Origin: Lachnotalea glycerini
GTDB lineage: Bacteria > Bacillota > Clostridia > Lachnospirales > Lachnospiraceae
Assembly (NCBI RefSeq): GCF_003201285.1
Contig: NZ_QICS01000009.1
Location: 1-64,000, forward strand
Direction of reading: 5' to 3'
Length of the DNA stretch: 64,000 nucleotides
Shown: in pieces, positions 26,034 to 34,350 of the stretch
Numbering within the stretch: position 1 is the first letter of the stretch
How the letters are laid out: each line of letters opens with the position of its first letter
Made by a program: the position numbers and the translations under genes
The notes under the pieces: generated by a model
What the model was told of the DNA's origin: nothing
The model's input: the letters and a program-made list of their open reading frames with translations, nothing else
Databases searched by the model: none

Positions 26034-27437
26034 ATGAGAAAAATAAAAAAAATAGCTTCATTCTTAAGTGCTTTAATGTTAACAACTTGCTGTATCAGTA
26101 ACACACAAACGATATATGCTGCCGATACGAATCAAGATGACTGGCTACATTGTGAAGGGAATAAGATTTACGACAGCAACAATAATGAGGTGTGGCTGAC
26201 AGGTGCAAACTGGTTTGGTTTTAACTGTGGAGAAAATGTGCTGCATGGTGCCTGGTATGATATTGAAAGTATACTGACTGAAATTGCAAACCGAGGTATC
26301 GGACTTTTAAGAATTCCAATTTCTTCTGAGCTTTTGTACAGTTGGATGGCAGGTACACCTAATGCTGTTTCAAGTGTAACGGCTGCAAATGATCCACCTT
26401 ATTATGTTTGCAATCCAGATTTTTATGATGCAGCAACAAAGAAAACGAAAAGCAGTATGGATATATTTGACATTATTATGGGATATTGTAAGGAACTTGG
26501 TATTAAGGTAATGATCGATGTGCATAGTCCTGATTCAAATAATTCAGGGCATGTCTATCCGCTATGGTATGGACTGAGCACATCTACAGCCGGTGAAATT
26601 ACGACCGATAAATGGATGGATACCATAGTCTGGTTAGCTGACAAATATAAAAATGATGATACCATTTTAGCATTCGACTTAGAAAACGAGCCACACGGCA
26701 AAAGAGGATATTCAGAAACTGTACCGACAGATATGGCAAAATGGGATAATTCAACAGATGAAAACAACTGGAAATATGCTTCACAAATGTGTGCCGCAAA
26801 GGTTCTTGAAGCAAATCCGAATTTACTTATTATGATTGAAGGTGTGGAACAGTATCCGAAAACTGAGTTGGGATATACTTATGAAACACCAGATATCTGG
26901 GGAGCTTCTGCAAAACAATCTCCTTGGTATGGAGCTTGGTGGGGTGCTAATTTACGAGGAGTAAAAGATTATCCAATTGATTTAGGCCAATTAAATAGCC
27001 AGATTGTATATTCTCCTCATGATTATGGTCCTACTGTCAGCAGTCAGGAATGGTTTAATAAAGATTTTACTTCTCAGACTTTATTGGATGATTATTGGTA
27101 TGATACTTGGGCCTATATTAATGACCAAAATATAGCTCCCCTTTTAATCGGAGAATGGGGCGGATTCATGGATGGAGGAGATACTCAAAAATGGATGACC
27201 TTGTTAAGAGACTACATTGTTGACAACCATATTAACCACACTTTCTGGTGTTTGAATCCTAATTCAGGGGATACTGGCGGACTTTTAGGCTATGACTGGT
27301 CAACTTGGGATGAAGCCAAATACGAACTTTTAAAACCAGCTCTATGGCAGTCAGGTGAAAAATTCATCGGTCTTGACCATCAGATACCTCTTGGTTCAAA
27401 CGGAATGTCTTTAAATGAGTATTATAATAATAAATAG
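26034..27437 (+). CDS. Secreted GH5 family glycoside hydrolase (endoglucanase-like), 467 aa
   Basis: Extracellular beta-1,4-glycanase, probably a cellulase. A signal peptide (residues 1 to about 29, ending near YAAD) precedes a single (beta/alpha)8 GH5 domain that fills the protein. Catalytic residues are visible: acid/base Glu219 in LENEPHG and nucleophile Glu374 in LIGEWGGF. VMIDVHSPD and SPHDYGP supply the conserved His residues. There is no carbohydrate-binding module or dockerin, so it is a free single-domain enzyme. AGGGGGAAATTGAATG gives the start. It is transcribed divergently from a ROK regulator and ends in a hairpin at 27455. GH5 also includes mannanases and xylanases, so cellulose is likely but not certain. 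Confidence 0.88.
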   Translation: MRKIKKIASFLSALMLTTCCISNTQTIYAADTNQDDWLHCEGNKIYDSNNNEVWLTGANWFGFNCGENVLHGAWYDIESILTEIANRGIGLLRIPISSELLYSWMAGTPNAVSSVTAANDPPYYVCNPDFYDAATKKTKSSMDIFDIIMGYCKELGIKVMIDVHSPDSNNSGHVYPLWYGLSTSTAGEITTDKWMDTIVWLADKYKNDDTILAFDLENEPHGKRGYSETVPTDMAKWDNSTDENNWKYASQMCAAKVLEANPNLLIMIEGVEQYPKTELGYTYETPDIWGASAKQSPWYGAWWGANLRGVKDYPIDLGQLNSQIVYSPHDYGPTVSSQEWFNKDFTSQTLLDDYWYDTWAYINDQNIAPLLIGEWGGFMDGGDTQKWMTLLRDYIVDNHINHTFWCLNPNSGDTGGLLGYDWSTWDEAKYELLKPALWQSGEKFIGLDHQIPLGSNGMSLNEYYNNK

Positions 27438-27454
27438 TACTGTATTATAATTTT

Positions 27455-27484
27455 ACGGCTCTTCCTATACATAGGCAGAGCCGT
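27455..27484. terminator. Terminator between the cellulase and MgtC genes
   Basis: ACGGCTC pairs with GAGCCGT, with an inner CCTAT/ATAGG stem, between convergent genes. T or A tracts on both sides are weak to moderate. Confidence 0.65.
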
Positions 27485-27534
27485 ATCGAATTTGGTATTG
27501 TATTAGTTATAATTCAATCATAGTATTACAAAAT

Positions 27535-28206
27535 CTACAGTTCCTCTATATAATTGATTCCCGGAAAGCTACTGATAATTTCTAGAATTGACTCTCTATT
27601 TCTACGGATCTGACTGTTAATAGTAATAACGGCGCACAAATCCATGTTTTTTGCCAGCTTGCTCTTACTAATCTCCATCTCTTTAATTTCTAATTTATTG
27701 TCTCTTGCATATTCAATAAAAACACTAAATGGCTTTTTACTGTTAAATTCCAAATATAACTCCATTACAGTAGACCGGCTTCGTATCATATCGTCCACAC
27801 TTTCCATTGCTGCCATAACAATTAAAATCGCAATACCACCAACAATGGCACCTTCATAAAATCCTATTCCAATTGCCAGACCACAGCAAGCGGCTGACCA
27901 AAGACCCGCTGCTGTAGTAATTCCTCTGATCTGATGACGACCTGTTACAATAATAGAACCTGCTCCCAAGAAACCAATTCCACTCACAACCTGAGCGCCC
28001 ATACGAACCGGATCAGAAATATGGTATTTCTGATAAACATATTGGTTAGTCATCATTACCAATGTTGAACCCAAGCACACTAATATATATGTGCGAAATC
28101 CTGCTGGTCTGTTTTTTCTTCCCCTTTCCATCCCGAGAAATCCACCAATTAACACGGAAAGCAAAACCCTGATACAAACCGACACAATATTAATTTCCTG
28201 TAGCAT
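27535..28206 (-). CDS. MgtC/SapB family membrane protein, 223 aa
   Basis: Inner membrane protein of the MgtC/SapB family. Four to five hydrophobic helices occupy residues 1 to about 135, with the signature GGFLGMERGRKNRPAGFRTYILVCLGSTLVMM, then GIGFLGAGSIIV and ITTAAGLWSAACCGLAIG. A soluble ACT-like C-terminal domain (about 150-223) follows, as in full-length MgtC. In pathogens MgtC affects Mg2+ homeostasis and ATP synthase activity; in free-living Firmicutes the role is poorly known. It is monocistronic and convergent with the cellulase. Confidence 0.85.
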   Translation of the reverse strand: MLQEINIVSVCIRVLLSVLIGGFLGMERGRKNRPAGFRTYILVCLGSTLVMMTNQYVYQKYHISDPVRMGAQVVSGIGFLGAGSIIVTGRHQIRGITTAAGLWSAACCGLAIGIGFYEGAIVGGIAILIVMAAMESVDDMIRSRSTVMELYLEFNSKKPFSVFIEYARDNKLEIKEMEISKSKLAKNMDLCAVITINSQIRRNRESILEIISSFPGINYIEEL

Positions 28207-28650
28207 ACCCTACCCCTCTTCTTGATTTTACTAAGAATATAAAAACTATTTACTTTCCACTTTTAGAATCTCTTTCTTCCATTGATTCATATGTTGTATG
28301 ATAAAAAATTCCAGCTCTTTCTATATTTTAATATATAGCCCTTTTTCTAGATTAGTTACTATTGCTGATAGAATATTGAGATAGAATTTTTGATACTTCT
28401 ATTATATATATAAAGTTTACCAACAATTACTCATAAATTCTACTCATTTTTTATGAATTTATTATTTTTTATTGCACTTTTTGCTCTATCATTAGTTTGA
28501 CACTTATGATAACGTTTTGAATAAGTGGATTTTTCATAGACTCAAAAAGAAACTGTCACAAATCACTAAAAATCAGTTATTTGTAACAGCTCCTATAAAA
28601 AATATTGAAATTAATTATTTTATTTAACGATTGTGTCACATTTTAAAAAT
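28207..28650. other. Intergenic region holding the esterase terminator
   Basis: A 444-base AT-rich gap. Besides the terminator at 28543-28589 it contains a CACTTAT/ATAAGTG dyad (28501-28527) of unknown meaning and presumably the mgtC promoter. No open reading frame looks real. Confidence 0.6.
28543..28589 (-). terminator. Terminator of the CE6-like esterase gene
   Basis: CTGTCACAAATCACT pairs with AGTTATTTGTAACAG with two mismatches across a short loop (28553-28589); on the minus strand the stem is followed by TTTCTTTTT. Confidence 0.8.
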
Positions 28651-29532
28651 TTACCAACCAAGAGCCTGGATCATTTTTTCAGCAAATCTTTTACCAAGAA
28701 TCACTTGAGAATCATGACTAAAATGCAATTTCCAATAGGTATCGGAAGGGTCTACCACCAAACCACTTGCAGAAACCACATAGCAATTTTTAATCTGTGA
28801 TGGAAGCTGATTTACAAGCTTATTATGACCTGCACAACTGCTGCTGTAAAGCAACTCTCCTGCAATAAATGGAACATCGCCAAGTTGTAAATCTGTTTTA
28901 AGATCATTTACCAATGTTTTTACTTTACCAGGCCAGCTAGTATCCCCATTATTGGATTCTCCTTGAAGAAAAATGATTCCGTCAATCACACCGCCGCTTT
29001 GTTGTGCAATCTTTGCACGATTGACAATCCAATTGTATTTACTTCCGCCAGATTTCATAAATGTTTCAATCTTCTCGCCGCTAATAGCGCATGGTACAAG
29101 ACCAATGGTATCACCGCTTGGCACCTTCTCTATCAGTGTTTTAGCAAACCAGTCGCCAGGACCTATTGCATCTAGCCAAGCTGCATGTAAAGGAGGACAA
29201 GCTACACTCCACTGATCCTTTACCCTTCCCAGAGCAGCATTGTTATCGTACCCTAATACAAGAATCCTAGAATTTGTGACTTTGTCAGAAGCTTGCGATT
29301 TTGCATATCCAGCCATATTAGATTGACCTAACAGTAAGAAAACATGAAATTTATTAGTTGTCTTAGAGTCGGCAGACAATGTTTTTGTTTGGCTTATCCG
29401 ATCAGAAAGCTTTACTAATTTGGAAGTATCCGCCTGCGCATTCGTGCTGATACTAGGTAGTAAAAACAGCACTAGCGAGATTGCAAGACATAAAACTGTT
29501 TTCAATTTGTAAATTTTTTTAATATTTTCCAT
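28651..29532 (-). CDS. Secreted carbohydrate esterase, SASA/CE6 type (acetylxylan esterase-like), 293 aa
   Basis: SGNH-fold deacetylase. A signal peptide (to about residue 35, ending in NAQA) is followed by the block I motif FLLLGQSNMAGYA with nucleophile Ser71, the GESNNGDTSWPG block and a C-terminal HFSHDSQVILGKRFAEKM that supplies the catalytic Asp/His region. This arrangement matches the sialate O-acetylesterase-like (DUF303) proteins, including CE6 acetylxylan esterases. The length fits a stand-alone domain. It probably removes acetyl groups from xylan or another polymer outside the cell and would complement the GH5 enzyme. It is monocistronic with its own terminator. Confidence 0.8.
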   Translation of the reverse strand: MENIKKIYKLKTVLCLAISLVLFLLPSISTNAQADTSKLVKLSDRISQTKTLSADSKTTNKFHVFLLLGQSNMAGYAKSQASDKVTNSRILVLGYDNNAALGRVKDQWSVACPPLHAAWLDAIGPGDWFAKTLIEKVPSGDTIGLVPCAISGEKIETFMKSGGSKYNWIVNRAKIAQQSGGVIDGIIFLQGESNNGDTSWPGKVKTLVNDLKTDLQLGDVPFIAGELLYSSSCAGHNKLVNQLPSQIKNCYVVSASGLVVDPSDTYWKLHFSHDSQVILGKRFAEKMIQALGW

Positions 29533-29759
29533 AAAACACCGTTCCCTTCAAATTTTTCATAAACAGTTGCTATCGTTTCATAACCCATTACTAAATAACA
29601 TACTCACTTCCCCCTTTTATCTAATAATTCAACTATATTTTTAGAATCTTTTGACATCACTAGAATATCAAATTATTAGATAATTGTCAATATTGTTCAA
29701 TTATTTTAATAAATAAACTTAAATTGTGTATATGTTTAACCTAAAAGTACAACACAACA

Positions 29760-29813
29760 AGGTCTTTCCTATGAAAGAACTCTCACACCCACGTGAGTTG
29801 CAAAGCAACTAAT
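29760..29813. repeat. Cluster of three short hairpins downstream of the metal ATPase
   Basis: CTTTC-CTAT-GAAAG, CTCAC-ACCCAC-GTGAG and AGTTGC-AAA-GCAACT follow one another within 54 bases immediately after the ATPase stop codon. It has no strong T tract, so it is not a standard terminator. The upstream part of the gap (29533-29759) is AT-rich and shows nothing further. Confidence 0.4.
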
Positions 29814-29815
29814 TT

Positions 29816-31681
29816 TTATTTCCTCCATTTTAGAAGCAATGCCGAATTGATAATAACAAAGACGGAACCTGCATTATGAACCAATGCCCCCACAACTGGA
29901 TTTAATATTCCAGTCATGGCAAGTATAATTGCAAAAAAGTTCAATATCATCGAAAAAGTCAAATTATAATGAATCGTTACCATCATTTTCTTCGACAAGT
30001 TCAGTAGATGTGGTATTTCCTTAATATCATCGTTAACCAACGCTATATCTGCTGCATTCACTGCAGCATCGCTTCCAATTCCTCCCATTGCTATGCCGAC
30101 AAAAGACTTTTTTAATGCAGGCGCATCGTTGATTCCATCTCCAATCATACAAACCGGTTCATTCTGGCGTTGGCAATTATCAATAAATTTTAGTTTATCC
30201 TCAGGAAGACAGTTTGCATATACTTCTTGAATATGAAGTTGACTTGCAATATGCTTTGCTGCACTTTCGTGATCACCCGTCAGTAAGACTGTTTTCACTC
30301 CAGCTTTCATAACCTGCTCAATCATTTCGGGTGCTTCTTTGCGTAAGGTATCTGCCAAGGCAAGGAATCCTGCCATTTTACGGTCTATCGCTAAATATAT
30401 AATTGTACAACCTATCTCTATATGATCCGTTGCCTTAGCAATCTGCTGTTTATCTATTATAATGTTTAAATCAGACATCAATTCCAGATTTCCTGCCACA
30501 ATTTCCTTATTGTAAGTTTCTGCTCTGACTCCACGTCCCGGCAACATCTGAAATTTCTCTGTTGTCTTTGGCTCACTCTTTTTCTCGCTTCGATAGCAGC
30601 GAACAACCGCTTTCCCCAGAGGATGCTCAGAACGTGCCTCCGCGCTGGCAGTATAGGCATATATTTCATCCAATGAAATTTCCGGCAAGAAGCTATAAAT
30701 GGCAGTTACCTTAGGTGATCCATAGGTTACTGTTCCAGTCTTGTCAAAAGTAATCGTATTTACCTTGCTAAGCCGTTCTAGCGCATCTCCTTCTTTTACC
30801 AAGAATCCATATTTTGTAGCATTACCTATGGATGCCATAATTGCAGTAGGTGTGGCAAGTACTAATGCACAAGGGCAGAATACTACCAAAATGGTAACGG
30901 CACGAATCATTTCTCCGCTAATCAACCAAGTAAGAGCCGCTGAACTTAGAGCAAAGAAAACAATCCAAGTAGCCCATCTGTCTGCAACACCTACTATTTT
31001 GGCTTTTCCTGCATCCGCAGACTGAACCAGCCGAACCATACGCTGTATTGAGCTGTCCTCTCCAACCTTAACTGCTTTCATATCAAAAGAGCCAAACTGG
31101 TTCACCGTACCGCTTGATACTTCATCTCCTGCTGCTTTATCAACCGGTAGTGATTCTCCTGTCATTACTGCTTGATTAATAGAAGTCTGTCCCACCGTTA
31201 TAATTCCGTCTACAGGAATTGTCTCACCCGGAAGTACACGAAGCAAATTGCCAACCTTTACGTCTTTAGCAGGTATTATTTGTTGAGTTTCACCTATTAT
31301 CCTCCTAGCTGTCTGCGGAGTTAGATGAATCAGTTTATCGATTCCGGCTCTTGCCTTTGACACAGTTAAATTCTCAAGCAAGGCTCCAAGCTGCATAATA
31401 AACGCTACTTCACCTGCTGCAAAGTCCTCCCCTATCATAACAGACGCAATTAATGCTATAGAAACCAGCACATCAGCTTTTATATCAAAAGAAGTAACTA
31501 GACCAATCATAGCTTCAAAAATAATTGGAATCCCACATAATATAATAGCCACCCATGCCGCATCAACTGGAAGCGGAACAAGATCAAGGATGCTTATCAC
31601 TAGGGCAATTGCAGAAACAGCTAAAAAAATGATATCCCTTTTTGTCCCACCCAATTTTAATAACTTTTCTAATTCTATCAT
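29816..31681 (-). CDS. Heavy-metal-translocating P1B-type ATPase without an N-terminal HMA domain, 621 aa
   Basis: Metal exporter. Motifs are the actuator TGESLPVD, CPC in FCPCALVLATP (residues 269-271), the phosphorylation site FDKTGTVTYG with Asp313, the P1B-specific SEHPLGKAV, and GDGINDAPAL. There is no metal-binding HMA repeat; the protein begins with a short soluble stretch before the first helices. The last membrane helix reads LVHNAGSVFVIINS, unlike the MSxS motif of typical copper pumps, so the metal could be Cu, Zn, Mn or another. Control by CsoR boxes favours copper. The start is ATG 31681, with AAGGAGGG upstream; upstream in-frame codons to 31744 run through the CsoR boxes and cannot be coding. 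Confidence 0.9.
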   Translation of the reverse strand: MIELEKLLKLGGTKRDIIFLAVSAIALVISILDLVPLPVDAAWVAIILCGIPIIFEAMIGLVTSFDIKADVLVSIALIASVMIGEDFAAGEVAFIMQLGALLENLTVSKARAGIDKLIHLTPQTARRIIGETQQIIPAKDVKVGNLLRVLPGETIPVDGIITVGQTSINQAVMTGESLPVDKAAGDEVSSGTVNQFGSFDMKAVKVGEDSSIQRMVRLVQSADAGKAKIVGVADRWATWIVFFALSSAALTWLISGEMIRAVTILVVFCPCALVLATPTAIMASIGNATKYGFLVKEGDALERLSKVNTITFDKTGTVTYGSPKVTAIYSFLPEISLDEIYAYTASAEARSEHPLGKAVVRCYRSEKKSEPKTTEKFQMLPGRGVRAETYNKEIVAGNLELMSDLNIIIDKQQIAKATDHIEIGCTIIYLAIDRKMAGFLALADTLRKEAPEMIEQVMKAGVKTVLLTGDHESAAKHIASQLHIQEVYANCLPEDKLKFIDNCQRQNEPVCMIGDGINDAPALKKSFVGIAMGGIGSDAAVNAADIALVNDDIKEIPHLLNLSKKMMVTIHYNLTFSMILNFFAIILAMTGILNPVVGALVHNAGSVFVIINSALLLKWRK

Positions 31682-31692
31682 AATCCCTCCTT

Positions 31693-31710
31693 TATACCCA
31701 TAGGGGTATA
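31693..31710. promoter_or_regulatory. CsoR operator upstream of the metal ATPase, site 1
   Basis: TATACCCATAGGGGTATA matches the CsoR-family operator core ATACCC-N4-GGGTAT, ending 12 bases upstream of the ATPase start codon and overlapping its leader. Confidence 0.85.
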
Positions 31711-31717
31711 AGTAAAT

Positions 31718-31733
31718 TATACCAATAGGGGTA
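31718..31733. promoter_or_regulatory. CsoR-type operator upstream of the metal ATPase, site 2
   Basis: TATACCAATAGGGGTA is a second, slightly weaker copy of the CsoR box, 25 bases from the first (start to start). Confidence 0.7.
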
Positions 31734-31820
31734 CTAGCTGTCAAGTATATTACTAACAGGTGCCTACGGCATTACTTTTTGTACTATTGAAATTGGGGTA
31801 GTATTTGCTTATAGATACAA

Positions 31821-31850
31821 AAAAACCAGCCAAATAATTAGCTGGTTTTT
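31821..31850. terminator. Terminator of csoR
   Basis: AAAAACCAGC pairs perfectly with GCTGGTTTTT across a 10-base loop right after the csoR stop. It separates csoR from the ATPase, which therefore has its own promoter. Confidence 0.85.
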
Positions 31851-31855
31851 CATAT

Positions 31856-32131
31856 TCATACCATATTTGAAAAACGTTCTACCGCTTTTGTAAAGCTCTC
31901 AATCGTCTTATCTGCATCTCCATGTTCAATGCCATCTTTTACACAATGCTGAATGTGACCTTCTAATACAACCTGCCCAACTTTATGAAGAGCTGATTTT
32001 GCTGCATTAATTTGGGATAAAACATCCTCACAAGGAACATCTTCATCTACCATACGATCAATTGCCTGTACCTGTCCGATAATTTTTTTCAAACGACGAT
32101 GCAGGTTATCCGCATCCATACACTTCTTCAT
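31856..32131 (-). CDS. csoR: CsoR-type copper-sensing repressor, 91 aa
   Basis: All-helical metal-sensing repressor of the CsoR/RcnR/FrmR family. Cys34, His59 and Cys63 sit in DVPCEDVL and EGHIQHC with spacings of 25 and 4 residues, identical to the Cu(I) ligands of characterised CsoR (36/61/65). The N-terminal RRLKKIIGQVQAIDRM is the DNA-facing helix. I chose ATG 32131 because GGAGGTG lies just upstream; the longer in-frame start would include the operator. It should repress its own gene (box at 32149) and the P1B ATPase (boxes at 31693 and 31718), releasing both when copper binds. Confidence 0.92.
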   Translation of the reverse strand: MKKCMDADNLHRRLKKIIGQVQAIDRMVDEDVPCEDVLSQINAAKSALHKVGQVVLEGHIQHCVKDGIEHGDADKTIESFTKAVERFSNMV

Positions 32132-32148
32132 AAAAACACCTCCACAAA

Positions 32149-32166
32149 TATACCTTAAGGGGTATT
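32149..32166. promoter_or_regulatory. CsoR operator upstream of csoR
   Basis: TATACCTTAAGGGGTATT, a CsoR-box dyad 17 bases before the csoR start, indicates autoregulation. Confidence 0.8.
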
Positions 32167-32221
32167 TGTATATTATCGTTCGAATGCTACATTTTGTCAA
32201 GTATTTTAATGAGTTGATATT

Positions 32222-32851
32222 TCATTCTTTTATACGTAGCTTAATATATTCCATAATTAGAATTACAGCCTCTTGAAGGGTCAGCTCACTCGTATTAATA
32301 CACAAATCATAGTTTGCCGCATTGTCCCAGGCTCTGTGTGTATAATATTCATAATAGTCAGCTCTGTGCTTATCTATTCTTTCAATTTTCTTCTGCAATT
32401 CTCTTCTTGATACATTGGACATTGGCTCTATCCTATCAATGCAATGTTCTAATGGTGCATGAACAAACAGACGAATCACATTCTTACAATCCTTTAATAT
32501 ATAGTCAGCACATCTACCAACAACAATACAGGACTTGTCCTCCTCCTTAGCTAACTGGCGTATTACTTTAGCCTGGAAATTAAAAAGATTATCATTAGAA
32601 ACAAAGTCATCACTATCTGGAGTAATAATTTCTCCGGAATAGGATTTTCTCATTATTTTGTAAAGAAAGCTATCCTTTATTTTCTCATCTGCTTTTCCAA
32701 ACAATTCTTCATTTATTCCACTTTCATCGGAGGCAAGACGAAGTAATTCTCTATCGTAATAGTGAATCCCAAGCTCTTCTGAAAGCATTTTTCCTATGGT
32801 TCTTCCGCCGCTTCCATACCCTCTGGCGATTGTAATTACATATTTACTCAT
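32222..32851 (-). CDS. Cytidylate kinase-like family protein, 209 aa
   Basis: P-loop kinase of the cytidylate kinase-like group. The N-terminus VITIARGYGSGGRTIGKMLSEELGIHYYDRELL has the phosphate-loop GSGGRTIG and the paired YYD segment typical of this family; CIVVGRCADYIL and VIRLFVHAPLEHCIDRI correspond to the NMP-site and LID regions. It is distinct from the canonical Cmk and its true substrate is not established. It follows livF by 14 bases, apparently in the same transcript, which is unusual for a liv operon. No clear terminator follows before the csoR promoter region. Confidence 0.8.
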   Translation of the reverse strand: MSKYVITIARGYGSGGRTIGKMLSEELGIHYYDRELLRLASDESGINEELFGKADEKIKDSFLYKIMRKSYSGEIITPDSDDFVSNDNLFNFQAKVIRQLAKEEDKSCIVVGRCADYILKDCKNVIRLFVHAPLEHCIDRIEPMSNVSRRELQKKIERIDKHRADYYEYYTHRAWDNAANYDLCINTSELTLQEAVILIMEYIKLRIKE

Positions 32852-32865
32852 AATATCCCTCCAGT

Positions 32866-33576
32866 TTATTCTCCTAAATATGCTTTTTTTACGGAATCGT
32901 TTTCAAGCAGCTCCTTTGCGGCTCCGTTTAATACGATTTTGCCTGTCTCTAATACATAGGCACGATTCGCTATCGATAATGCCTTTTTTGCATTTTGCTC
33001 TACCACCAGTACGGTTGTACCACCCGCACTTATTTCTTTGATAATATCAAAAATTTCCGAAACAAAAATTGGAGAGAGTCCCATAGACGGTTCATCCATC
33101 AAAATAATCTTAGGATGTGACATGAGTGCCCGCCCCATAGCTAACATTTGCTGTTCACCGCCGCTTAATGTGCCAGCAAGCTGTGATTTTCTCTCCTCCA
33201 GTCTTGGAAAACGTTTATAAATCATTTGAAGTGTATCCTCAATTTCTTGCTTATCCTTTCTTGTATACGCACCCAGTCGCAGGTTCTCAAGTACCGATAA
33301 ATCAGCAAATACCCTTCTTCCTTCCGGCACATGTGCCATCCCAAGTGAGACAATTTTATTTCCCGCCAATTTGGTGATGTCTTTTCCCTCAAATTCTATC
33401 TTGCCTGATTTGCTTTTCAATAATCCGGTGACTGTATGCAGTATTGTCGTTTTTCCAGCTCCATTGGCTCCAATTAAGGCAATTACTTCACCTTGTTTTA
33501 CATCAAAGCTGATTCCCTTAATCGCCTGAATCATTCCATAGCTTACTTCCAAATCTGTTACCTGTAACATAGCCAT
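32866..33576 (-). CDS. livF: Branched-chain amino acid ABC transporter ATPase LivF, 236 aa
   Basis: One of two ATPases of a LIV-type importer. Walker A GANGAGKTT, signature LSGGEQQMLAMGRALM, Walker B IILMDEPSMGLSP and the LivF-typical VVEQNAKKALSIANRAYVLETG are visible. Gene order livJ-livH-livM-livG-livF is canonical. It is 12 bases downstream of livG with its own GGAGGG ribosome binding site. Confidence 0.93.
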   Translation of the reverse strand: MAMLQVTDLEVSYGMIQAIKGISFDVKQGEVIALIGANGAGKTTILHTVTGLLKSKSGKIEFEGKDITKLAGNKIVSLGMAHVPEGRRVFADLSVLENLRLGAYTRKDKQEIEDTLQMIYKRFPRLEERKSQLAGTLSGGEQQMLAMGRALMSHPKIILMDEPSMGLSPIFVSEIFDIIKEISAGGTTVLVVEQNAKKALSIANRAYVLETGKIVLNGAAKELLENDSVKKAYLGE

Positions 33577-33588
33577 ACTTCGTCCCTC

Positions 33589-34347
33589 CTATTCTCCAAG
33601 ATATGCTGTCACTACTTCCGGATCATTTAATACTGCCTCAGGCGTGCCCGTTGTTAGCACCATACCGAAATTAAGTACCGTAAGCTGTTCACAAATACCA
33701 GAAACAAGCTTCATATCATGTTCAATTAGCAAAATGGTAATATCAAATTTATCACGAATCAGACTAATTGTATCCATAAGTTCTGCTGTTTCATTTGGAT
33801 TCATTCCTGCTGCCGGCTCATCTAGCAGCAACAGCTTTGGATTTGTTGCAAGAGCTCTTGCAATTTCCAGCTTTCTTTGCTTACCATACGGAAGATTAGA
33901 GGATAGAATATGTGCCTGTTCGTTCATATCAAAAACCTTCAAAATCTCAAGTGCACGCTCGTTCATAGCTGTTTCTGTTTTTTTATATTTGTTTAAATGA
34001 AGTATTCCACTTCCCAACGAATAGCTGTATTCATTATGCAAAGCAACCTTAACATTATCAAGAACAGACATTTTCCCGAATAATCGAATATTTTGAAAAG
34101 TTCTTGCTATTCCGCTCTGGCAAATCTGAGCAGGATTCTTTCCTACTACATTATTGCCATCCAATATAATGCTTCCATCGGTTGGAAGATATACTCCAGT
34201 CAACATATTAAAAACCGTTGTCTTACCTGCTCCGTTTGGGCCAATCAACCCATAGAGACAACCTTTTTCAATTGATATGTTAAAATCATCAACTGCGCGT
34301 AAACCACCAAACGAAATTCCTAAATTCTTAACCTCTAATAATGCCAT
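33589..34347 (-). CDS. livG: Branched-chain amino acid ABC transporter ATPase LivG, 252 aa
   Basis: Second ATPase of the LIV importer. Walker A GPNGAGKTT, the LivG-specific GIARTFQNIRLFGKMSVLDNV stretch, signature LPYGKQRKLEIARAL (the LivG form of LSGGQ) and Walker B LLLLDEPAAGMNP are present. The C-terminal IEHDMKLVSGICEQLTVLNFG is typical of LivG. It is separated from livM by three bases. Confidence 0.93.
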   Translation of the reverse strand: MALLEVKNLGISFGGLRAVDDFNISIEKGCLYGLIGPNGAGKTTVFNMLTGVYLPTDGSIILDGNNVVGKNPAQICQSGIARTFQNIRLFGKMSVLDNVKVALHNEYSYSLGSGILHLNKYKKTETAMNERALEILKVFDMNEQAHILSSNLPYGKQRKLEIARALATNPKLLLLDEPAAGMNPNETAELMDTISLIRDKFDITILLIEHDMKLVSGICEQLTVLNFGMVLTTGTPEAVLNDPEVVTAYLGE

Positions 34348-34350
34348 GAT

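Noticed and set aside
31682-31744. N-terminal extension of the P1B ATPase
   Set aside because: The in-frame stretch runs through the two CsoR boxes and the ribosome binding site, so it is regulatory, not coding.
32132-32200. N-terminal extension of CsoR
   Set aside because: It overlaps the CsoR box and lacks a ribosome binding site; the family starts close to ATG 32131.
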